Assembly (NCBI GenBank): GCA_012934845.2
Contig: WNNJ02002783.1
Coordinates: 1 to 64,000 of the forward strand
DNA: 64,000 nt
From: Pomphorhynchus laevis
Lineage: Eukaryota > Acanthocephala > Palaeacanthocephala > Echinorhynchida > Pomphorhynchidae
Reading direction: 5' to 3'
The notes under the pieces were generated by a model. The model was given only the letters and a program-made list of their open reading frames with translations. It had not been told where the DNA came from and did not search any database. Position 1 is the stretch's first letter. The number at the start of each line of letters is the position of its first letter. This document shows positions 56,109 through 64,000 of the stretch, piece by piece. Both the position numbers and the translations under genes were made by a program.

Positions 56109-59100
56109 ATGGAGTATTTAGAGAAACCAGAGAAGGCAGATATTCATGTGCTTGAAACAGCTGAGGACATACGTACAAGGAGAGAACAAGTTCTTACCCG
56201 TTTCAATCAATTTAAAGAAGCCGCGCGAGATCGTAGATCAAAACTCGAGCAATCTCGTTTATTTCAATATTTCAAGCGGGATATTGATGAAGTTAAGCTT
56301 TGGATTAACGACAAAATTCACTTGTTAGCTTCTGAACAGATTCCGATCGACCTGTCCGAAATTTTAAATCGTTTACAACGTCATGAAACGTTTGCTGCCG
56401 AAATTACAGCGAGAAAAGTTGTAATTCAGCAATTGGAAGAACATGCCTTGGATATGATTGAACGCAGTCATTATGCAAAAGACCAAATAGAAGTGACATT
56501 GGATGAAATAAATGACAGATGGAATTATTTAACGTCGAAACTCGATGAACGCGAACAGCGTCTTTTGTTGGCTCAACAATTGGCATCGTTTTGTCGTGAC
56601 TGTGATGAATTGAACAACTGGATGAAGGAAAAAGAGATTTTGATAATTTCCGAAGAGTTATGCGTAGATTTAGAGCAAGTACGTGCCTTACAAAAGAAAT
56701 ACGAAGAATTTCAAAAAGAGCTTGTCAACCATGAAGGTGAGATCATTGTGATTAATAAGCGGGCAGAGGGTCTTATTGATCAAGGCCATCCTGATTCAGG
56801 GGAAGTTCGACGAAAACAGAAAGAAGTAAATGAAAATTGGCAGAAGCTTAAGCAGTTGAGCATGCGAAGACAGGAGCGTCTATTTGGAGTTCACGAAATG
56901 CAGCGTTTAGCTAGAGATATTAACGACACACTGCAATGGGCACAGGAAAGAATTAACTTAGTAAAAAGTGACGGTTGGGGAAATGATCTGGCAACAGCTT
57001 ATACCTTTCAACGAAAGCATGAAACATTTATGCGGGAATTAGAGAGCATGAACGATAAGGTTCAATCTCTAAGTATTGATGCCGATAGATTGACTAAAGT
57101 TGCTGCATCTAAACAAGACCTATCTCGATTACATCAAGATAAAGATATCGAGGAAGAGGAAGAGCATGAAGCTAAATGCGTACGGACCGCTATTGCTAAC
57201 CTTAAAAATTCATGGAACGAACTATCTGATCTTTCTGAAAAGCGGAAACATAAATTGGCTGTTCTTATCAAGTATGAGAAATTTTTAACTGACTCCAGTG
57301 ATCTACTGAGTTGGTTGGTTGATATGAATAGAACCATATCAAGTGATGCATTTGCTGAAGACGTATCAAGTGCTGAGGCCCTAGTTGAAACACATCATGA
57401 ACACCGAGGTGAAATAGATGCCAGACTTGATAATTTCACTACTCTGGAAACAGTCTCAGAAGAATTACTGCGATATGTTGATGTGGTTAATGAATTGACT
57501 GAACATCAGTGTTCAAATGTTCGAGAAATATTCAACAATTTGAATAGAGAGCATTGCAATCTTCTTACGGCATGGACTACAAAGTTTCAACGACTATCAC
57601 AATTGCTTGATTACCAAATATTTATTCGAAATGTAAATCAGTTAATTAGCTGGATAGAAAAACAGCAGCAATTTCTGTCAGGATTCGATGAAATTGTCGA
57701 CAGTCCAGACGACATTGAAGCGATATGTAGAAAGTACGATGACTTTGTTAAGTCGTTAATTGTCCATGAAGATAAAGTGAAGGTACTTGACCGTAGTGCT
57801 GCCGAACTTATCGAACAGGGCAATTTTAATTCGGAGAACATTACGAAATATCGAGACCAGCTCAGACAGATGCAAACTGAACTTGATGAAAATCTTCGAG
57901 AGCGCAGACATAAGCTCTCAGAGCTAGAGAGAATATTTAACTTTGAACGAGATTGTGACGAATTGTATAGTTGGGCTATCGATAAATTAAAAGTTGCAGC
58001 TGCTCAAGACTATATTGATCCAACTAGTCTATCAGATAAACATCAGAAGCATCAGCAATTCGTCCACGAGGTGTCCGCAGCTCAGCCGCGATTACAGTCT
58101 CTTATTACAACAGGTGAAACAATCACTCAAGAACTTAAACTCAATATTTCGCAAGTTACACGCATTCGGGAGCAAATTGACAATTTAGAAAACAATTTAG
58201 CCCGTCTTCAACAGCTGACTGAATTGAAGACAAATCGTTTAGAAGAAGCTCTTTCAGCTCAACAGTTTATCCGTGAATCAGAACAGCTTTGTATGTGGTT
58301 AGACGAATCATTGAATCAGTTAAAACGATCTGAAGACGAACTTGGAAACGATATCGCTAGTGTTCAAACATTAATTAAACGTCACTCAGAACTGGAAAGC
58401 GAATTAATGATTAAGAAGGAAAGACTGGACTTATTAACCTCTCAGGTAGAACAGTTCGACCGAGAAAATCATTTTGATTGTAATAATTTACTAAAGCGTC
58501 ACGTCGCACTTGTTGATCGTATGAACAATTTTCTTGAACCAGTGAAACGGCGTAGGAATAATCTAGAACTGTCGCTACAATATCATAAACTTTTAAGTGA
58601 GCTAGATGATGAAGAGGCTTGGATTCGAGAGAAGGAACCATTGATCATGAGCGGTAATCGTGGAAGGGATTTGCTTGGTGTACAAAATCTTTGCAGAAGA
58701 CATCAAGCGTTGTTGAGCGATATTCAAGGACACGAGACCCGCATTCGTGAAGTTTGTAATCAAGCAGAAGATATGATCAACGAGAGACATTATAAATCGC
58801 CAGATATAAAAAGGTACTTGGTGGAACTGCAAAATCGCTGGCATCAGATGAAAGATAGAGCCATGCTTCGCAAGCAGATTTTAGAAAGTTCATTACAAAC
58901 CCAGCATTACATCGTGGACGCGGCTGAAGCAGAAATATGGATGACTGAAAAGATTCCGACACTGTCTAGCCAAGATTTCGGTAGAGATGAGGATAGCGCC
59001 TATTCGCTGGCAAAAAAGCATAAGCAAATGCATACTGACATTATCGATTTTGGTAAGACGACACTGTTCAAGTTGAGAGAGAAGGCCCAAGTGTGTCAGC

Positions 59101-62100
59101 AAAGTGAACTTGATATACATGAGCAGATTGAAAGCGCATGGAAATATCAATACGTTACAGCCGTTAATAGCTATCAGCAGCAAAGTCCGAGAGAATTATC
59201 TATGAACAAAGGAGATATCATGCTTCTGTTAAATACCGGGCATAAAGATTGGTGGAAGGTCGAGTTAAATGATAAACAAGGATTTGTGCCGTCAATTCAT
59301 CTTAAACGTATAGATCCAACTTCAGTTAGTAACACCTGCATTAAGGATCAACTTCCCACGACAACCGCCGCAACTTTTAGTTCGCGGCAAGCAGAACTCG
59401 AAGAAATCTATAGCAAATTAATGTCATTGTGCTCTGGTCGACAGGAACGTTTAGATCAAACATTGGACGCATTCAGAATTATCCGTGAGGCCGGTGAGCT
59501 CATTATATGGATTGGAAAGAAGGAAAACGTTGAACGATTTGAAAATTTGGACAATTCAGAAGCTATTAGTTCTACTGCAATAAAGGACGTGGACGATTTG
59601 CAACGTAAATTCGAAGATTTTAAGAAGGAATTACGTGCTAATGAGAATAGAGTGCAGGAGCTTAATAAAATTGCCGATAAGTTACTTTCCGTTGGCGATC
59701 CAAATTCTGACGCTGTTAAGCGCATTCAAGAAGACATTAACAAACTAAATGTTCATTGGGAGCGTTTGAAAGATCAGGCCGGTAAGAAAGAAACGTTTTT
59801 AATGGAAGCACATGAAGTTCAGAGATATCATCGTAATACAGATGAAGCGTTTGATTGGCTTCAAGATAAGGTAAGTTCATTAGAGGAAGCAGTTGCAGAA
59901 ATATCAACTGGATGCCTAATATTTGAAAACATGAGTGGTATAAAACGAATGCAGAGAAAACACGAGGCTTTTGAACGGGATTTGAACGCTTTAAGTGACC
60001 GAGTAAGGGAGCTTGACGAGATGGCTGGCCGCCTAATGGATCAACATCCGGAGCAAGCTCAAGAAATATATGAAAAACAAACTGAAATTCAGAAAACCTG
60101 GGCAATACTGACAGCGAGGGTAGATGAAAAGAAGGCACATTTGTTAGATGCCCATGATTATAGTCGATTTGCTTCAGATTTTACGGACTTACTGATTTGG
60201 TTGAAAACGATGATTCAGCAGGTGTCAGAGTCCGAGTTAGCGAACGATGTGCCCGGTGCTGAAGCGTTACTGGAACGACTTCATGAGCATCGAACCGAAA
60301 TTGACGCTAGAGCTGGCCCATTTCAGGCATTTGAAGAATTCGGACGAGAATTAGTCCAAATTGACCACTACGCTAAGGATGAAGTACAATCAAAGTTAGA
60401 CGAGCTTGCCCTTACTCGAGATGAGCTAGAATTCGCATGGAAGGAACGTCAACGTATACTTGATCAATGCCTTGAATTACAATTATTCAATCGAGATTGT
60501 GATAGTGCTGAACAGTGGATGGAGTCAAGGGAGCGAAGCATGGCTTCAACCGCCGATGTATTAAATGGTTCCTCTGTAAATGGGGCTGTTGAATCAGCGA
60601 TTAAACGACACGAAGATTTAGATAGAGCAATAGCAGGGCAACAAGATAAAATACAATTATTATCTCAATTTGCTGAGCAGCTAATTAACCAGAATCATTA
60701 TCACAGCGAGGGTATTAACGAACGACTGAACCGTGTACTTATACATTGGGAAACGTTAAAGCACAACTTAGTCGACCAAAAGACGCGTCTTTGCGAATCT
60801 CAAACTTTACAAGACTTTTCCAGAGACGCCGATGATATTGAGGCATGGATAGCTGAACGCTTAGCCATTGCTACTGCGACTGCACCTGCTAGTATCGAAG
60901 AATTTGAACAGGATGAACATCAAAAGCAAGGTCTTGTTCGTTTACCACTTCAGAGTCGTAGTCAAAGACAACAGGTGTTTGAAGCGGAGCTTGCTGCAAA
61001 TGCTGAACGTGTTAACGCTGTTGTACAGATGGGGCGTAGTTTGATCGATGCTAGAAAATGTGCCGGTATTGAAGCACAGGTAGATGCGAGGCTGTGTGAA
61101 ATAATAGAGCAGTGGGAATTTCTAGTGAAGAAAACAAATGAGAAAACCGTGCGAATTCAGGAGGCCAGTCGTCATCAGGCATTTAATGCGGGAATAAAAG
61201 ATATAGAATTTTGGTTAGATGAAATGGAACGATCGCTTGAATCTACTGATCTAGGTAAAGATATGAACACTGTTAATTCCCTAATAAAAAAACACGCGCT
61301 AATTGATGCCGAAATCACTGCCCATGGTCAGGTGATAGACGAGTTAAATGAAACGGCTGTAAAGTTACACGAAAGCCTGGAAAGCGATGACGCATTGGAA
61401 TCTGGTAAACTTATAAATGAAAGATACTTAAAAGTTAAAAATCTTTCAATTCAGCGAAAATCTGCCCTTGAACAAAGTTCAGTTTTGCATCAGTTCCTAA
61501 GGGATTTGGATGAACTTGATGCGATGGTGAATGAAAAGTCATTACGTGTTCTGTCCGTGGATCCGGTTAGAGATCTTGACTCTGCCGAAAAATGTAGGAA
61601 TAAGCATCGGAGGCTTGAAAATGAGGTTGAGCATCGCCTTAAGCCGTTAATCGAAAGAAATTTACAATTAGGCAAAGACCTAATGGATACATGTGATAGA
61701 TCATCAGCAAGTTATCAAGACAACATACCGTCGCCATCTACAACTGGGGGTATATCAAATCTGCTGCCCACGTTGAAAGCTCGAATATTCAGTATTGAAT
61801 CGGCATGGAGTCAACTTTGTAGTCAATGTGACGACAAAACACAGACGTTAGAGGACTCCCTTTCATATTACGAATGGTACACAAAACATGCTGATGAATG
61901 CGCATGGTTGAAAAACAAGTTGAAGCAGTTTACAACTTTAAAAGTAGGTGAAAATATAAGTTGTGTACAGGAAATGTTGAAGCAACACGAAGGGCTCAGA
62001 GAATCAGAACTTCTCGTTCACATACAGAGATGCGAAAATATATGTGAAGCCGGATTCGACTTAATTGCAGTTAACCGACACACTGATAATATAAAGTGTA

Positions 62101-63785
62101 ATATAAATACACTTCGTTCACTTTTAGATAGTATTGAATTTGCATATGAGCAGCGAAGAGTTAAACTGCTAAACAATCTAGCATATGTTCAATATTTATG
62201 GAAAGCTGACGTAGTCGAAAGCTGGATAAATGACAGGATAAGTCAACTGGATGCTACAAAAGAAGATTTTATTAGTGAGCTATCAGTTGTTCATAATTTG
62301 CTTGATAGACACGATACATTTGAAGCCGGTTTACAATCATTCGAAGGGGTTAATTTGCTTCAGAAACTACAAGCTGATTTACCAGATGATGTTGACATGT
62401 CTAACTTAAGAAAACTGGCAAATTCTCGTAATTCACAGGTACTTGATAAATGGCAGCATCTTCTGGACAAGAGCGGGCAACGTAAAGAAAAACTATCTAC
62501 AACCGCATGTCGTTTTAAAGAAATAGACGAGTTGTTTCTTAATTTTGCCAAAAAAGCTTCAGCATTTAATTCTTGGTTTGAAAATGCAGAGGAAGATCTA
62601 TCGGATCCTGTGAGCTGTCGTTCTTACGAAGAAATTCAAGCTCTTCTACATGCTCAGGAGGTATTTCGAAAAGATCTAACTTCAGTCAAACAGGAATTCA
62701 ACGAAATAATTGATCTTAATAAACAAATTAAAGATCTTGATCTTGGAGCTAATCCATACACCTGGTTTACAATGGATACGTTAATTGACACATGGCAAAG
62801 TTTAGAACGAGCTATCAAAGAACGCGAAACAAGTTTGCTTTTGGAACACGATCGGCAACTGATAGACAAACAGCTAAGTTTGAAATTTGCTGAGAAAGCC
62901 AATGATTTACACGGTAGCATGCAAATCATACGACAAGGTCTAGTTGACGAGTCTAGCCAAAAGGAAATGATGTATGTCGATGAGCAATTGGATAAATTAA
63001 GAGCTGCTCAAATTGAGTTGACTGGTCCTCTCCGAGATCAGCTAAATTCAATTGAGGAGATATCCCGTGAGTTACAAAATCGTTTAGTTATGAAGAATAG
63101 ATATTGCTTCCACAGTTCGGCAAGTCTGTCTCAGCAATGGGATCAACTGCACACAATGCTTGCTAGTATGGTTCGTAATCTCCACCATCATCAAGAAGTG
63201 TGCAATAAGGATTGCGGCGTTAGTCAACAATATTTGAAAGAGTGTCAAATGATGTTTAAACATTTTGATAAGGATCATACCGGTAAACTTGATCATGTTC
63301 AATTTAAGTCATGTCTCCGCGCTCTTGGCTACGATTTCAGTGGAACCAGCCCTGCTGATGGAATTGATATTGAATATGAGCGAATTCTGGATCAAGTCGA
63401 TTTTGATCGTACGGGATTTGTGAATCAGAAGGCTTACATTGATTTTATGATTGCACAAGAAACAGAACATATCCAGTCAGTTAGTGATCTAGTTGTTGCA
63501 TTTAAGGTACTTACAGAACACGGTCATAGATCGTATATTACTAAGGAAGAACTAGCAGCAAATCTTCCTCCAACTGTTTTTGAGTATTGTCTAAGACATA
63601 TGCCGCAGTATGTTGATCAATATAACAGGGATATTAATGATGCTTACGACTATGAGAAATTTGTCTTTGCCAACTTCAGTCATCAACAAACTGCATCACC
63701 TTCGCAGAATGAGCATGCTGCTTTCCCTAACCACAATGTGCATGGATTCGCGGCAGCTGCTGAAGCCAGCGGTTCACTGATATAG
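56109..63785 (+). CDS. alpha-Spec: Alpha-spectrin, single exon
   Basis: 2558 residues (animal alpha-spectrins are about 2400-2480). Actin-crosslinking rod of the membrane skeleton, which dimerises with beta-spectrin. The N-terminus [20 protein letters not shown] is the partial repeat that forms the tetramer site. About twenty triple-helical repeats follow, with an SH3 domain inserted at about 1011-1069 ([32 protein letters not shown]). The C-terminal EF-hand region (about 2381-2520) has loops [12 protein letters not shown] (2387-2398) and [12 protein letters not shown] (2431-2442). Both lack the usual position-12 Glu, so Ca2+ binding is doubtful. A repeat near the middle lacks the calpain/calmodulin insert of vertebrate alphaII. 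A basic insert ([15 protein letters not shown]) lies near residue 1612-1626, and there is an Ala-rich C-terminal extension. The start is fixed by an in-frame TAG just upstream and by the complete N-terminus. Confidence 0.97.
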   Translation: MEYLEKPEKADIHVLETAEDIRTRREQVLTRFNQFKEAARDRRSKLEQSRLFQYFKRDIDEVKLWINDKIHLLASEQIPIDLSEILNRLQRHETFAAEITARKVVIQQLEEHALDMIERSHYAKDQIEVTLDEINDRWNYLTSKLDEREQRLLLAQQLASFCRDCDELNNWMKEKEILIISEELCVDLEQVRALQKKYEEFQKELVNHEGEIIVINKRAEGLIDQGHPDSGEVRRKQKEVNENWQKLKQLSMRRQERLFGVHEMQRLARDINDTLQWAQERINLVKSDGWGNDLATAYTFQRKHETFMRELESMNDKVQSLSIDADRLTKVAASKQDLSRLHQDKDIEEEEEHEAKCVRTAIANLKNSWNELSDLSEKRKHKLAVLIKYEKFLTDSSDLLSWLVDMNRTISSDAFAEDVSSAEALVETHHEHRGEIDARLDNFTTLETVSEELLRYVDVVNELTEHQCSNVREIFNNLNREHCNLLTAWTTKFQRLSQLLDYQIFIRNVNQLISWIEKQQQFLSGFDEIVDSPDDIEAICRKYDDFVKSLIVHEDKVKVLDRSAAELIEQGNFNSENITKYRDQLRQMQTELDENLRERRHKLSELERIFNFERDCDELYSWAIDKLKVAAAQDYIDPTSLSDKHQKHQQFVHEVSAAQPRLQSLITTGETITQELKLNISQVTRIREQIDNLENNLARLQQLTELKTNRLEEALSAQQFIRESEQLCMWLDESLNQLKRSEDELGNDIASVQTLIKRHSELESELMIKKERLDLLTSQVEQFDRENHFDCNNLLKRHVALVDRMNNFLEPVKRRRNNLELSLQYHKLLSELDDEEAWIREKEPLIMSGNRGRDLLGVQNLCRRHQALLSDIQGHETRIREVCNQAEDMINERHYKSPDIKRYLVELQNRWHQMKDRAMLRKQILESSLQTQHYIVDAAEAEIWMTEKIPTLSSQDFGRDEDSAYSLAKKHKQMHTDIIDFGKTTLFKLREKAQVCQQSELDIHEQIESAWKYQYVTAVNSYQQQSPRELSMNKGDIMLLLNTGHKDWWKVELNDKQGFVPSIHLKRIDPTSVSNTCIKDQLPTTTAATFSSRQAELEEIYSKLMSLCSGRQERLDQTLDAFRIIREAGELIIWIGKKENVERFENLDNSEAISSTAIKDVDDLQRKFEDFKKELRANENRVQELNKIADKLLSVGDPNSDAVKRIQEDINKLNVHWERLKDQAGKKETFLMEAHEVQRYHRNTDEAFDWLQDKVSSLEEAVAEISTGCLIFENMSGIKRMQRKHEAFERDLNALSDRVRELDEMAGRLMDQHPEQAQEIYEKQTEIQKTWAILTARVDEKKAHLLDAHDYSRFASDFTDLLIWLKTMIQQVSESELANDVPGAEALLERLHEHRTEIDARAGPFQAFEEFGRELVQIDHYAKDEVQSKLDELALTRDELEFAWKERQRILDQCLELQLFNRDCDSAEQWMESRERSMASTADVLNGSSVNGAVESAIKRHEDLDRAIAGQQDKIQLLSQFAEQLINQNHYHSEGINERLNRVLIHWETLKHNLVDQKTRLCESQTLQDFSRDADDIEAWIAERLAIATATAPASIEEFEQDEHQKQGLVRLPLQSRSQRQQVFEAELAANAERVNAVVQMGRSLIDARKCAGIEAQVDARLCEIIEQWEFLVKKTNEKTVRIQEASRHQAFNAGIKDIEFWLDEMERSLESTDLGKDMNTVNSLIKKHALIDAEITAHGQVIDELNETAVKLHESLESDDALESGKLINERYLKVKNLSIQRKSALEQSSVLHQFLRDLDELDAMVNEKSLRVLSVDPVRDLDSAEKCRNKHRRLENEVEHRLKPLIERNLQLGKDLMDTCDRSSASYQDNIPSPSTTGGISNLLPTLKARIFSIESAWSQLCSQCDDKTQTLEDSLSYYEWYTKHADECAWLKNKLKQFTTLKVGENISCVQEMLKQHEGLRESELLVHIQRCENICEAGFDLIAVNRHTDNIKCNINTLRSLLDSIEFAYEQRRVKLLNNLAYVQYLWKADVVESWINDRISQLDATKEDFISELSVVHNLLDRHDTFEAGLQSFEGVNLLQKLQADLPDDVDMSNLRKLANSRNSQVLDKWQHLLDKSGQRKEKLSTTACRFKEIDELFLNFAKKASAFNSWFENAEEDLSDPVSCRSYEEIQALLHAQEVFRKDLTSVKQEFNEIIDLNKQIKDLDLGANPYTWFTMDTLIDTWQSLERAIKERETSLLLEHDRQLIDKQLSLKFAEKANDLHGSMQIIRQGLVDESSQKEMMYVDEQLDKLRAAQIELTGPLRDQLNSIEEISRELQNRLVMKNRYCFHSSASLSQQWDQLHTMLASMVRNLHHHQEVCNKDCGVSQQYLKECQMMFKHFDKDHTGKLDHVQFKSCLRALGYDFSGTSPADGIDIEYERILDQVDFDRTGFVNQKAYIDFMIAQETEHIQSVSDLVVAFKVLTEHGHRSYITKEELAANLPPTVFEYCLRHMPQYVDQYNRDINDAYDYEKFVFANFSHQQTASPSQNEHAAFPNHNVHGFAAAAEASGSLI

Positions 63786-63968
63786 GTTGAACGCATTCGC
63801 AAATCAACTATCAAATTTCAAGCAGTCGATAGTTATATTTAATGATTGACGACCTTTTTTGTTAAAGCTAGTTGCTTTAACTTTAAGAGAATGATTATTT
63901 TTCATGATAACTTGCTGTTTGAGAAGAACTCAGTTCTTACATAAATAGCTTGTTAAGCTACCATAATT

Positions 63969-63974
63969 AATAAA
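63969..63974 (+). terminator. Spectrin polyadenylation signal
   Basis: AATAAA about 185 bp after the stop codon, followed by T-rich sequence to the window end. It is the first such hexamer after the stop. Confidence 0.55.
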
Positions 63975-64000
63975 GAAAACAATTTATTATTTTATGTTTG

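Noticed and set aside
59863-59920. AAGGTAAGT inside alpha-spectrin as an intron donor
   Set aside because: The ORF stays open and reads as spectrin-like helix across it ([12 protein letters not shown]); no convincing acceptor follows at intron distance.
56404-63302. Short minus-strand ORFs under alpha-spectrin
   Set aside because: Antisense shadows of the spectrin frame.

Overview
The window is invertebrate (metazoan) nuclear DNA. It carries an animal alpha-spectrin, a PIWI-clade Argonaute and a GLUT-type sugar transporter, set in very AT-rich sequence full of animal retroelements (CR1-like and L2-like LINEs, Penelope-like elements) and a Tc1/mariner-type DNA transposon. All three host genes are single uninterrupted ORFs, including a 2558-residue spectrin, so the genome is probably intron-poor. 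In the PIWI and spectrin genes a good 3' splice acceptor (polypyrimidine tract plus CAG or TAG) directly abuts the ATG. This suggests a 5' UTR intron or spliced-leader trans-splicing. I cannot place the phylum from the sequence alone.

Layout. 1-335: Penelope-like (PLE) remnant. 1.05-4.84 kb and 4.98-8.48 kb (minus): two tandemly arranged CR1-like LINEs, both broken. 8.5-8.95 kb: PLE remnant. 9.0-10.2 kb (minus): degraded C-terminal part of an RT-type mobile-element protein. 10.4-12.78 kb: PLE-tail repeats within a 2.18-kb segment duplicated almost perfectly at 30.07-32.24 kb. 12.88-15.40 kb: piwi. 16.35-17.25 kb: scrambled L2-like LINE. 18.25-20.13 kb: the longest PLE copy. 21.27-22.76 kb (minus): sugar transporter. 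23.29-25.24 kb: mariner-type transposon with 22-bp iterons at both ends, itself interrupted by a foldback insertion that carries an intact hammerhead-ribozyme core. 26.3-38.0 kb: gene-free mosaic of PLE pieces and tail repeats, bounded by 1,254-bp inverted repeats. 39.7-47.7 kb: three LINEs of different clades. 48.7-51.2 kb: more PLE pieces, mostly minus strand. 52.1-52.9 kb: L2-like LINE 3' end. 54.2-54.8 kb: large foldback. 56.1-63.8 kb: alpha-spectrin with its poly(A) signal.

The three host genes have no operon-like relation. PIWI is the nuclease core of germline transposon silencing. Alpha-spectrin is the membrane-skeleton rod. The transporter moves hexoses across the plasma membrane. The most interesting material is in the mobile DNA: the hammerhead-bearing insertion, a covarying hairpin at the 3' end of the L2-like LINE, a conserved pseudoknot-capable PLE tail, and recent direct and inverted duplications around piwi and the transporter. 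Among the proteins, the spectrin lacks the position-12 glutamate in both visible EF-hand loops.
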